Made by a program: the position numbers and the translations under genes
Shown here: in pieces, positions 1 through 6,563 of the stretch
How positions within the stretch are numbered: the first letter of the stretch is position 1
How the letters are laid out: the number at the start of each line of letters is the position of its first letter
Notes under the pieces: model-generated
The model's input: the letters and a program-made list of their open reading frames with translations, nothing else
Databases searched by the model: none
What the model was told of the DNA's origin: nothing
Assembly: GCA_028372485.1 (NCBI GenBank)
Contig: JAOMYS010000027.1
Span: 1 to 10,600, forward strand
Direction of reading: 5' to 3'
DNA length: 10,600 bases
Origin: Rickettsiaceae bacterium
GTDB lineage: Bacteria; Pseudomonadota; Alphaproteobacteria; Rickettsiales; Rickettsiaceae

Positions 1-1
1 C

Positions 2-448
2 AAAGCAACTGATCTACGAAGCCTCAATCCATCCTTTTCTAATTATGACCCAGAAGAAGAAAGATGTGCACGTCAATTAAAATTAGTTTTAGAAACCATA
101 TCGTCTTATGAACAAAGAGAAGATATTACAGAAATGCTATGCACTATGGATTTATCAGATATCGTTATTCTGATGCATCTATCATCATCTTACCCAAAAA
201 ATCAAGAAGATTGCTATGGTGTGATGTCTATATTAGAGCAAAGCATTAATGAAGGTATAATAACAGATAATCAAGTCTTGATCGTCTTGAGAGAACATAT
301 AGACTATGTATACAATGTAATAGAAAAGCGTTTTAAGTTTGAAAATATTTTAGAAAAGCATGGAGATCAGATTGAGGAATTTCAGAAGGAGCTCATGGGT
401 AAAGGTCAACAAGAAGAAAATGAGCAAGAGGATGTAGATTTAGGATAA
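2..448 (+). CDS. C-terminal part of an unrecognised protein (5' end outside window)
   Basis: The reading frame is open from the first complete codon of the window to TAA at 446-448, giving 148 residues; the real start is to the left. The first in-window ATG (134) is preceded by 44 open codons in the same frame and has no obvious ribosome binding site, so it is unlikely to be the start. The visible part is soluble and mostly helical: no membrane segment, no cysteine motif, and a charged tail rich in Glu, Gln and Asp (ending near EENEQEDVDLG). The segment around DLSDIVILMHLSSSYPKN is the most hydrophobic. I do not recognise a family. It converges on the ABC permease gene with only six bases between the stop codons, so it is not part of that operon. 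Confidence 0.7.
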   Translation, partial: KATDLRSLNPSFSNYDPEEERCARQLKLVLETISSYEQREDITEMLCTMDLSDIVILMHLSSSYPKNQEDCYGVMSILEQSINEGIITDNQVLIVLREHIDYVYNVIEKRFKFENILEKHGDQIEEFQKELMGKGQQEENEQEDVDLG

Positions 449-454
449 ACTAAT

Positions 455-1219
455 TTAGTTCTTCAATCTATACCCTGTTTTAAATATCCATGCAATTAAC
501 GCCATGCATATTGCTAAGAATAACATTATCATAGCTACGCTTACTTCCAAGCTAACATCTGAATTTTCGTAAAAGCTCCACCGGAATCCACTGACAAGAT
601 ATACAACAGGATTCAGAAGTGAGATTTTTTGCCAAAATTCTGACAGCATATCAATAGAGTAAAAACTTCCTCCTAGAAAGGTAAGTGGATTAATTACAAG
701 AAGAGGAATTAGCTGCAATTTTTCAAATCCATCTGCCCATATGCCAATAATGAAACCAAGCAGGCTGAAGGTAATGCAAGTAATAACTAGGAAGAAAGCC
801 ATCCATATAGGATGCTGAATTTCCAGCGGTACGAATAGCCCGGCAGTAAGTAGTACTATGATCCCTATTATTATGGACTTAGTTGCAGCAGCTGCTACAT
901 ATCCCACTGTAATTTCTACAAAAGATAGAGGCGCTGAAAGTATCTCATAGATCGTGCCTGTAAAACGTGGAAAGTAAATGCCAAAAGAAGCATTAGCAAT
1001 ACTTTGTCCTAATATGGTGAGCATAACAAGACCAGGTACAATAAAAGCACCATAATTTATACCGCCAATATCACTAATGTGAGAGCCTATTGCTGAGCCA
1101 AAAACAATAAAATAAAGTATGGTCGAAATGACAGGAGAAAGTATTGTTTGCCCGATTGTACGTACCATGCGCATCATTTCAAATTTATAAATAGCAAAAA
1201 TTCCCTGATAATTTATCAT
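455..1219 (-). CDS. ABC-2 type transporter permease, YadH-like
   Basis: A 254-residue integral membrane protein of the ABC-2 permease family, the half that forms the membrane channel of an ABC exporter. After a short cytosolic N-terminus there are about six hydrophobic segments, at roughly residues 22-45, 57-80, 103-130, 138-162, 170-190 and 226-247. The stretch around residues 178-205 (PLTFLGGSFYSIDMLSEFWQ, then LLNPVVYLVSGFRW) is the typical ABC-2 signature region seen in YadH and related drug or polysaccharide export permeases. Its ATG shares one base with the TAA of the upstream ATPase gene (TAATG), which implies translational coupling and one transporter. Length is normal for the family. 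The substrate cannot be read from the sequence; a small-molecule or envelope-component exporter is an inference. Confidence 0.9.
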   Translation of the reverse strand: MINYQGIFAIYKFEMMRMVRTIGQTILSPVISTILYFIVFGSAIGSHISDIGGINYGAFIVPGLVMLTILGQSIANASFGIYFPRFTGTIYEILSAPLSFVEITVGYVAAAATKSIIIGIIVLLTAGLFVPLEIQHPIWMAFFLVITCITFSLLGFIIGIWADGFEKLQLIPLLVINPLTFLGGSFYSIDMLSEFWQKISLLNPVVYLVSGFRWSFYENSDVSLEVSVAMIMLFLAICMALIAWIFKTGYRLKN

Positions 1220-2142
1220 TATGCGCTCTCTACTAATTGTACAAATATCTCCTCTAAAGAGCTTTGATGCGTATCTAGATCAGTATAATTTATTTCATTG
1301 GTTTTGAGGCAATCTAATAAGTCAGATATATTGTTAGATTTTTTTGCAGGATCATAAGTGAAAATAATTTGTTTATTGTCATCAGCAAGTCTAAGTGCAA
1401 ATCCCTCCAGCTCTTCTGGAATTTTTTTCATAACCTTGCTTAAATTGATCACCAATTCTTTTTTACCCAATTTTTTCATCAAGGATTTTTTCTCCTCAAC
1501 CAGAACGAGTTTCCCATGATTAATCACGCCGATCCGATCTGCCATTTCTTCGGCTTCTTCTATGTAATGTGTGGTAAGAATTATAGTAACCCCCGTTTCT
1601 CGCAATTGCCGTACCTGCTCCCACATAGATTTACGAAGCTCTACGTCTACACCAGAAGAGGGTTCGTCTAAAAATAAGATTTGTGGCTCATGAGATAACG
1701 CTTTGGCGATCATTACACGCCTCTTCATACCGCCAGATAGCATACGAATTTGGGAATCTTTTTTATCCCATAGCGACAATTTTTTTAGCAATCCTTCGAT
1801 ATAGGTACTATCTGCCGATTTTCCAAAAAGACCACGGCTAAAGGTCACTGTGTTCCAGACTGTTTCAAATGCATCTGTAGTAAGTTCTTGAGGAACGAGG
1901 CCAACATATGAGCGAGCTTTACGATAACTCTTCACATTATCATGACCAAATACCGATACAGTACCACTACTTGAATTCACAATGCCACATATTGCACTAA
2001 TGAGAGTAGTCTTACCTGCGCCATTTGGACCAAGCAAGGCTAGTATCTCGCCAGAATGAATTTCTAAATCAATATTATCTAAGGCATGAAATCCATTATC
2101 ATAGAATTTACTCAAGTCTTTGACGCATATAGCCTGATTCAC
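1219..2142 (-). CDS. ABC transporter ATP-binding protein, YadG-like
   Basis: A 307-residue ATPase that would power the downstream permease. The nucleotide-binding domain fills residues 1-220: Walker A GPNGAGKTT at 38-46, Q-loop Gln near 85, ABC signature LSGGM at 135-139, Walker B ILFLDE at 155-160 and switch His at 192. The C-terminal 80 residues are the less conserved tail common in this subfamily (CcmA/YadG group, COG1131). The start is GTG at 2142, chosen because an AGAGG-type ribosome binding site (complement of 2148-2154) lies five bases upstream and no ATG is nearby. It begins 32 bases after the lipoprotein gene and overlaps the permease by one base, so the three are probably one operon. 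All catalytic motifs are intact. Confidence 0.93.
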   Translation of the reverse strand: MNQAICVKDLSKFYDNGFHALDNIDLEIHSGEILALLGPNGAGKTTLISAICGIVNSSSGTVSVFGHDNVKSYRKARSYVGLVPQELTTDAFETVWNTVTFSRGLFGKSADSTYIEGLLKKLSLWDKKDSQIRMLSGGMKRRVMIAKALSHEPQILFLDEPSSGVDVELRKSMWEQVRQLRETGVTIILTTHYIEEAEEMADRIGVINHGKLVLVEEKKSLMKKLGKKELVINLSKVMKKIPEELEGFALRLADDNKQIIFTYDPAKKSNNISDLLDCLKTNEINYTDLDTHQSSLEEIFVQLVESA

Positions 2143-2174
2143 CCAAACCTCTTTAACAGTTAGCAGAAAATAGT

Positions 2175-2366
2175 TTACTTAGGTAAAGGAGGTTTTGGTA
2201 AAGATGCTTGGTCACCAGCAATAGTACTTGATATGTTACCTACATGATCTACCGTGGATTTTTCAACATTAGATGTGTCGACTTTTCCTTTATAACCATT
2301 ACCGTACATATTTCCACAAGCAGAAAGTAATAATGAAGCTATTATTAGTACCGAAATATTTCTCAT
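2175..2366 (-). CDS. Small lipoprotein, first gene of the ABC transporter operon
   Basis: A 63-residue protein with a clear lipoprotein signal: basic start MRN, hydrophobic core ISVLIIASLL and lipobox LSAC with the modified Cys at residue 17. The mature part of about 46 residues is polar, Ser/Thr/Gly-rich, and ends in a proline-lysine repeat (LPKPPLPK). It has no aspartate at +2, so outer membrane sorting by the Lol rule is the default guess. The ribosome binding site is weak. It lies 32 bases upstream of the ATPase gene on the same strand, behind a good promoter. I do not recognise a family; whether it serves the transporter or only shares its transcript is unknown. The lipobox makes a real gene much more likely than a chance ORF. 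Confidence 0.75.
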   Translation of the reverse strand: MRNISVLIIASLLLSACGNMYGNGYKGKVDTSNVEKSTVDHVGNISSTIAGDQASLPKPPLPK

Positions 2367-2414
2367 ATCTGTTTACCCAAATTTTAAATTAACATCCGTT
2401 CATGGTACATTGTA

Positions 2415-2442
2415 ATTCTAGTATGCGTCAATAGGTAGTCAA
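2415..2442 (-). promoter_or_regulatory. Candidate sigma70-type promoter for the lipoprotein-ABC operon
   Basis: On the minus strand, TTGACT (complement of 2437-2442) and TAGAAT (complement of 2415-2420) are 16 bases apart, each matching the consensus at five of six positions. Transcription would start near 2408, about 40 bases before the lipoprotein ATG. The -35 box overlaps the stop codon of the upstream hypothetical gene, so the operon can be transcribed on its own. Confidence 0.6.
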
Positions 2443-3092
2443 GAAGTCTCGCATTTGTACTCGCTCTTTGCGTTAATGGCATTCATATCTTCACTCTCAC
2501 CCATAACATATTTCTGAGGTTTGCGAAAAGGGTGCGAATTTCTTATTTCTACTCCATCATGTTTTTCTTGTGACCATTCATGCTCTTTCGGTTGGGCACT
2601 TAATTGCGCAAGTGATTCTTTTTCTAACCTTTCTGCTATTGGCAAATCATCATCATTATGTTTTTTTAATATCTCTTGAAAACTTTTTCTTATCTCACTT
2701 GAAAATTCATTTTCTAGTATTTTTTGACATTCCTCTCTTATTTTACTCAATGATTCGTTTTCTAGTATTTCTTGACACTGCATTCTTAGTTCCTCTAATC
2801 CCGTTTCATCATCTGATTCTGAGTTGCAATCTAAGAAAATATCATTATCGTTATTCTCTTTTCTCGCTGTTAGAGGGGCATTAGATGTATGGTTAGTACG
2901 TGCAGTTAATATATTTTCTGTACTGAGTATTTTTTCATCTTCTTCTGTATTTTGATGCATCATTAGAGGAAGGTCGTCGGATAAGAATTTTATTTTAAAG
3001 TCAAATGTAAAAAATGAGAAAAAATCGTTAAATCTGTGAGTAAATCCAGTATACCAATTTTTAGCAACATTCAATAACCATTCAAAGATCAT
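2439..3092 (-). CDS. Unrecognised protein with three 16-residue helical repeats
   Basis: A 217-residue protein of unknown family. The start is the ATG at 3092: a strong GGAGGA site (complement of 3098-3103) lies five bases upstream, while an in-frame ATG 36 bases further up has none and falls next to the -10 box. Residues 1-40 are rich in aromatic residues (MIFEWLLNVAKNWYTGF..., then FFSFFTFDF) but do not form a normal signal peptide. Residues 45-100 are polar and acidic. Residues 101-148 hold three tandem 16-residue repeats with a shared core like (C/F)Q(E/K)ILEN, predicted helical or coiled-coil; the remainder is charged. The pattern resembles lineage-specific or host-interaction proteins of intracellular bacteria, but that is inference. 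No function is assigned. Confidence 0.7.
   Translation of the reverse strand: MIFEWLLNVAKNWYTGFTHRFNDFFSFFTFDFKIKFLSDDLPLMMHQNTEEDEKILSTENILTARTNHTSNAPLTARKENNDNDIFLDCNSESDDETGLEELRMQCQEILENESLSKIREECQKILENEFSSEIRKSFQEILKKHNDDDLPIAERLEKESLAQLSAQPKEHEWSQEKHDGVEIRNSHPFRKPQKYVMGESEDMNAINAKSEYKCETS
2649..2792 (-). repeat. Three tandem 48-bp in-frame repeats
   Basis: Units at 2745-2792, 2697-2744 and 2649-2696 encode ELRMQCQEILENESLS, KIREECQKILENEFSS and EIRKSFQEILKKHNDD. The first two share long stretches at DNA level (both read tttctagtattt on the plus strand), while the third has diverged. The exact 48-bp period keeps the frame, so expansion or contraction would change the protein length by 16 residues at a time. 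Confidence 0.75.
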
Positions 3093-3128
3093 AATATTCC
3101 TCCGCATATAAAAATGTGCCGTGCACAA

Positions 3129-3134
3129 ATTATA
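3129..3134 (-). promoter_or_regulatory. Candidate -10 box for the repeat-bearing hypothetical gene
   Basis: The minus strand reads a perfect TATAAT (complement of 3129-3134), 36 bases before the chosen ATG at 3092, leaving a leader of about 30 bases with the GGAGGA site. No good -35 hexamer is found at 16-18 bases, so this is only a partial promoter. Confidence 0.4.
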
Positions 3135-3179
3135 GAAGAATGATGTTAAGATTACGTTAACAAGCTATTCATTTTTTAA

Positions 3180-3280
3180 GGCGCTGGGAAAAGAATCACA
3201 TTTGCGGACCCTCTCGTACTTTCGTAAGTGACTTTCTCTCCCTTGTCATTTCGTAAGTGAGCTTTGTAGCGAGCTATACG
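3180..3280. repeat. GC-richer spacer with internal direct repeat; candidate dispersed repeat element
   Basis: This stretch lies between the tatD stop and the upstream region of the hypothetical gene. By hand count it is about 48% G+C, well above its AT-rich surroundings. It holds a 12-base exact direct repeat (tttcgtaagtga at 3220-3231 and 3249-3260, 29 bases apart) plus short inverted pieces such as ACTT-tcgt-AAGT and GCT-ttgt-AGC. On the minus strand one frame gives a 17-residue peptide (3249 to 3196) whose sequence looks like repeat-derived translation rather than a gene. It has the look of a dispersed intergenic repeat or remnant; only one copy falls in this window, so dispersal is not shown. 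No terminator-like hairpin with a T-run was found. Confidence 0.45.
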
Positions 3281-3286
3281 GAATCT

Positions 3287-4081
3287 TTAAATATATGGAG
3301 GCAATTTCTGTGCTTTTGAAAATAGTTTGAAGAAATTATCTGTAGTTTGAGATGCTAGTTTTTCTGCACTCATACCTTTTAATTCTGCAAGAAATTCAAG
3401 TACATATCTGGTATATGAAGGCTCATTCGTTTTTCCTCTTTTAGGAACAGGTGCTAAATACGGAGAATCAGTTTCAACAAGTAACCTATCTAAAGGAACA
3501 TGCTTGATAGCATCACGAATGGAGTCTGCATTTTTGAAAGTGACGATGCCAGATATAGAGATATACATTCCAAGATCAAGCATCTTCAGTGCGAAATCTT
3601 TAGATGCGGTAAAGCAATGTATTAGTCCCGGAAATTCTTTATGTTTCTTATGCTCAGCAATGATATTTGTAGTATCATCTTCTGCATCACGAGTATGTAT
3701 AATGAGCGGCAATTTATTCTCTTGAGATGCAATAATATGCTGCCTAAATGATTCTTGCTGTATTTTATGATGTGACTTTTCTTTATTATAAAAATAATCT
3801 AAACCAGTTTCACCAAGACCTATTACTTTTTTGTCATCTGATAATTTGATCAACCTATCGGATGAAGTCACTTCTTTGACTTCGCTAGGATGAACACCAA
3901 CTGATGTAAAGACATTATCATACCTCTTTGCAATGCCCAAAATATATTCAAAATTATCTAATTTTGTGCAAATCGTTTGAAGATACTTTACTCCATTCTC
4001 ATTTGCTCTTCTTACAATATTATCTATATCATCATAGTCAGTTAGCATATCTAAATGGCAATGGGAATCTACTATTATCAT
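3287..4081 (-). CDS. tatD: TatD family metal-dependent deoxyribonuclease
   Basis: A 264-residue TIM-barrel hydrolase of the TatD family, full length. The metal ligands are all visible: SHCHLD (His7, His9), GETGLDY with Glu91, IIHTRDA with His129, LIHCFTAS with His155 and ETDSPYLAP with Asp205. Family members are cytosolic, Mg-dependent DNases (3'-5' exonuclease activity, linked to DNA repair and, in eukaryotes, apoptosis). It starts seven bases after the metG stop on the same strand, and metG-tatD adjacency is common in bacteria, so co-transcription from the metG promoter is likely. Paralogues such as YcfH and YjjV share the same motifs, and metG linkage is typical of the YcfH type, so the tatD symbol is used in the broad sense. 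Confidence 0.93.
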   Translation of the reverse strand: MIIVDSHCHLDMLTDYDDIDNIVRRANENGVKYLQTICTKLDNFEYILGIAKRYDNVFTSVGVHPSEVKEVTSSDRLIKLSDDKKVIGLGETGLDYFYNKEKSHHKIQQESFRQHIIASQENKLPLIIHTRDAEDDTTNIIAEHKKHKEFPGLIHCFTASKDFALKMLDLGMYISISGIVTFKNADSIRDAIKHVPLDRLLVETDSPYLAPVPKRGKTNEPSYTRYVLEFLAELKGMSAEKLASQTTDNFFKLFSKAQKLPPYI

Positions 4082-4088
4082 TTTCTTA

Positions 4089-5621
4089 TTACTTCTCTAA
4101 TCTTGGAAATAGGGGTTTTGGCTCTAGGAGTTCTGTATTTGGTTTTATAGCAAATTCCTTTGTTAAACGAGTAAAGGTTCTTTCGTCTTCAGGAATGTTC
4201 AACTGATCAAGCATCTTCTCTGCTGAATATGGCGTAAATGGCTGAAGCATAATCCCTATATAACGTAAAATTTCTACGAGCGTATATAGCACCATATGCA
4301 TTCTTTCTGGGTCTGATTTACGAAGAGTCCAAGGTGCTTCCTTATCTATATATATATTTGCCTGTTCTGCTATATGCACTATATTATCTAGTACACCATT
4401 GATATTAAAAGATTCAATCTGAATCGTGCTATCTTTTACCGTAGACAATGATTCTTTAAACATAGTAGTATCATACATTTCATCAATATATGAAAAATCA
4501 ATACTAGGAATTTTTTTATCGCAATTCTTATAAATAAAAGAGGTTGTGCGCTGCAGTAAATTCCCGATCTTATTTGCAAGCTCGCTATTATTGCGAGAGA
4601 TCAAATTCTCACGGGAGAAATTACCATCATTACCAAAAGTAATCTCTCTCATTAAAAAATACCTAACTTGGTCTACGCCAAATTCTTCTGTCAAATCAAA
4701 AGGATTAATTACGTTCCCCAAGGATTTAGATATCTTCTCACCTTCATTAGTCCACCATCCGTGAGCCATAATTGTTTTTGGAAGCTCTAGCCCTGCAGCC
4801 ATCAAAAAAGCAGGCCAATATACAGCGTGAAATCTTAAGATATCCTTGCCCACTATATGGGCGCTAGCTGGCCAATATGACTTAAAATCTTCCGTATTGT
4901 CGGGATACCCAAGCGCAGAAATATAATTCGTAAGTGCATCAAGCCATACGTAAATAACGTGATCAGAATCCTCTGGCACTGGGATGCCCCATTTGAAACT
5001 TGTTCTTGAAATAGACAAATCCTTCAATCCACCTTTAACAAAACTTATAACTTCATTACGCCTTGATTTTGGTAAGATAAAATTCGGATTCTTTTCGTAA
5101 TAATCCAGCAACTTGTCTTGCCATTTAGAAAGAGCAAAGAAGTAGCTTTCTTCCTCTACCCATTCTACAGGAGCACCAGTAGGTGCAAACCCATCTTCCG
5201 TTAGCTCGCTCTCTGCATAATATGCTTCATCCCTAACGGAGTACCACCCACTATATTTGCCAAGATATATATTGCCACTAGATTTAAGCTCTTTCCAAAA
5301 AGCTATTGCAGCATCTTTGTGCCGACGTTCACTTGTCCTGATGAAGTCATCATTTGAGATGTTTAAATCATGCATCATCTTCTTAAAAACTTCTGCATTT
5401 TTATCTACAAACTCTTGTGGATCAAGATCATTCTTCTTTGCAGATAATTCAACCTTTTGACCATGTTCATCAGTACCTGTGAGGTACTTTACCTTCTTGC
5501 CGCTAAGCTGCATGAATCTAGATATAACGTCAGTAGCAATAGAAGTATATGCATGACCAATATGCGGAACATCATTCACATAAAATATTGGAGTTGTAAT
5601 GTAAAAGTGATCTGAAGACAT
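4089..5621 (-). CDS. metG: Methionyl-tRNA synthetase
   Basis: A 510-residue class I aminoacyl-tRNA synthetase that charges tRNA-Met. The Rossmann fold opens with TPIFYVNDVPHIGHAYTS (HIGH at 20-23), followed by DEHGQK (51-56), VWLDALTNY (about 225-233), HIVGKDILRFH and the KMSKS-loop variant KISKS at 296-300; the anticodon-binding helical domain follows. The connective-peptide region (about 120-160, GWYSVRDEAYY) has no cysteines, so this is the compact form without a zinc knuckle, and there is no C-terminal tRNA-binding (Trbp111-like) extension. The ATG at 5621 begins the conserved N-terminus (SDHFYITTPIFY). A candidate promoter lies 33 bases upstream; tatD follows seven bases downstream. Confidence 0.96.
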   Translation of the reverse strand: MSSDHFYITTPIFYVNDVPHIGHAYTSIATDVISRFMQLSGKKVKYLTGTDEHGQKVELSAKKNDLDPQEFVDKNAEVFKKMMHDLNISNDDFIRTSERRHKDAAIAFWKELKSSGNIYLGKYSGWYSVRDEAYYAESELTEDGFAPTGAPVEWVEEESYFFALSKWQDKLLDYYEKNPNFILPKSRRNEVISFVKGGLKDLSISRTSFKWGIPVPEDSDHVIYVWLDALTNYISALGYPDNTEDFKSYWPASAHIVGKDILRFHAVYWPAFLMAAGLELPKTIMAHGWWTNEGEKISKSLGNVINPFDLTEEFGVDQVRYFLMREITFGNDGNFSRENLISRNNSELANKIGNLLQRTTSFIYKNCDKKIPSIDFSYIDEMYDTTMFKESLSTVKDSTIQIESFNINGVLDNIVHIAEQANIYIDKEAPWTLRKSDPERMHMVLYTLVEILRYIGIMLQPFTPYSAEKMLDQLNIPEDERTFTRLTKEFAIKPNTELLEPKPLFPRLEK

Positions 5622-5653
5622 TGCTAATATTTATAAATTCACGAATGCAGGAA

Positions 5654-5682
5654 ATGATAGAGCGGAATATAGCAAAATTCAA
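5654..5682 (-). promoter_or_regulatory. Candidate promoter for metG-tatD
   Basis: On the minus strand, TTGAAT (complement of 5677-5682) and TATCAT (complement of 5654-5659) are separated by 17 bases; they match consensus at four and five of six positions. Transcription would start near 5647, about 26 bases before the metG ATG. The same 164-base divergent spacer also carries the control region of the toxin-antitoxin module. Confidence 0.5.
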
Positions 5683-5718
5683 GAAGCGATACGAGTAAAA
5701 TAAATGCTATATAATTTA

Positions 5719-5730
5719 TCACATATGTGA
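5719..5730. promoter_or_regulatory. 12-bp perfect palindrome, possible operator
   Basis: TCACATATGTGA is a perfect palindrome placed directly before the 19-bp inverted repeat of the toxin-antitoxin promoter region and next to TATAAT hexamers at 5710-5715 and 5734-5739. It could be a second operator half for the antitoxin or antitoxin-toxin complex, or the site of another dimeric regulator. Confidence 0.4.
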
Positions 5731-5776
5731 TATTATAATCAGATAATATGATTTTTTATATTATCTGATTATAATA
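5731..5776. promoter_or_regulatory. Perfect 19-bp inverted repeat, probable toxin-antitoxin operator
   Basis: The arms 5731-5749 and 5758-5776 are exact reverse complements (tattataatcagataatat and its complement) around an 8-base loop. Each arm contains TATAAT (5734-5739 and 5770-5775), and the right arm ends directly before the GAGGG ribosome binding site of the antitoxin gene. Type II antitoxins of the Phd/YefM group bind such repeats at their own promoter, so autoregulation is the likely role. In RNA the stem would also sit next to the ribosome binding site. There is no T-run after it, so it is not a typical terminator. Confidence 0.6.
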
Positions 5777-5785
5777 GAGGGTTTT

Positions 5786-6064
5786 ATGATAAAACTTATA
5801 ACTGCAACAGATGTAGTAAGATCATTCTCAGACATAATAGGTAGAGTATACTATAAAGGCGAAACGTTTGAAATCAAAAAGGGAAATAACATAGTTGCAA
5901 GGTTGTCTCCAGCAAAAGAAAATCCAATTCTTTCCATATCTGACTTGAATAAGTTTTTTAAAAGCTCTGCCCATCTTTCACCTGAAGACGTGAATGATTT
6001 TGAAAAGGAAATAAAATCAATTAGATCGCTTAAAGAAGCTCATGGATCAGATAAATGGGAGTAA
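5786..6064 (+). CDS. Type II antitoxin, Phd/YefM family
   Basis: A 92-residue antitoxin. Residues 1-42 show the Phd/YefM DNA-binding fold: TATDVVRSFSDIIGRVYYKGETFEIKK followed by NNIVARLSP, the pattern in which a helix contacts DNA and a strand ends in the conserved (A)xLxP. Residues 45-92 form the polar, probably flexible tail that would wrap and neutralise the toxin (SDLNKFFKSSAHLSPEDVNDFEKEI...). GAGGG at 5777-5781 sits four bases before the ATG. It overlaps the toxin gene by ten bases, the usual arrangement for coupled translation with the antitoxin first. The upstream inverted repeat is the likely operator. It is a close-fitting family member, although the cognate target and toxin specificity are inferred from position. 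Confidence 0.88.
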   Translation: MIKLITATDVVRSFSDIIGRVYYKGETFEIKKGNNIVARLSPAKENPILSISDLNKFFKSSAHLSPEDVNDFEKEIKSIRSLKEAHGSDKWE

Positions 6065-6450
6065 TTTTAGATACGTCAATTTTAATAGCAACAGAGAAAC
6101 GAATTATAGATTTTAACAAGTGGCGACAATATGAATCTGTTTATATTAGTAGCGTAACAATCACAGAATTACTTGTTGGTGTACATCGTGCAGCTTCGCC
6201 AAAAGTACGTATTAAGAGATCAGCATTTGTAGAACATATAATCAACTCTATTAGTTCAATTACTTTTGGTGCAGAAGAAGCAAGGTCTTATGCACAGATA
6301 ATAGATGATCTATATCGCAATGGCATAACTCTCGGGGTGCATGATATGATTATTGGCGCAACAGCAATAACACATGGTTACCCTGTACTTACTACGAATA
6401 AAAAAGATTTTATAAGAATTCCAAGTTTAGAAGTGTTATCACTAGATTAA
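6055..6450 (+). CDS. vapC: Type II toxin, VapC-type PIN-domain ribonuclease
   Basis: A 131-residue PIN-domain protein spanning the whole family length. The acidic metal site is complete: Asp6 in MGVILDTSILI, Glu38 in TITELLVGV, Asp97 in GVHDMIIGATAI and Asp118 in LTTNKKDF, with the preceding Asn115 also typical. VapC toxins are Mg-dependent endoribonucleases that cut tRNA or rRNA and stop translation; the target of this one cannot be read from sequence. The ATG at 6055 lies inside the end of the antitoxin gene (ten-base overlap). Because the active site and both genes are intact, the module is probably functional or only recently decayed. The pairing of a PIN toxin with a Phd/YefM-type antitoxin is well known. 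Confidence 0.9.
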   Translation: MGVILDTSILIATEKRIIDFNKWRQYESVYISSVTITELLVGVHRAASPKVRIKRSAFVEHIINSISSITFGAEEARSYAQIIDDLYRNGITLGVHDMIIGATAITHGYPVLTTNKKDFIRIPSLEVLSLD

Positions 6451-6563
6451 GCTGATTGAACGCATCTCATCATTGGGCACCAATAATTGAGCTTAAGTGA
6501 TTTCATAACAACAACATAAAACCAAGTGGTCTAATCTTAATATCATCTTTTTTTATGAAATGA

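Noticed and set aside
2570..2884. Plus-strand open frame of 104 codons opposite the repeat-bearing hypothetical gene.
   Set aside because: It lies opposite a gene with a strong ribosome binding site and promoter element; the predicted peptide is low-complexity Leu/Phe/His and looks like an antisense shadow.
3093..3128. Upstream in-frame ATG at 3128 as the start of the repeat-bearing hypothetical gene.
   Set aside because: It lies at the -10 box and lacks a ribosome binding site, whereas ATG 3092 has GGAGGA at ideal spacing.
3196..3249. A 17-codon minus-strand frame (ATG to TGA) inside the GC-rich spacer.
   Set aside because: Very short, no ribosome binding site, low-complexity charged peptide; more easily explained as translation of a repeat element.
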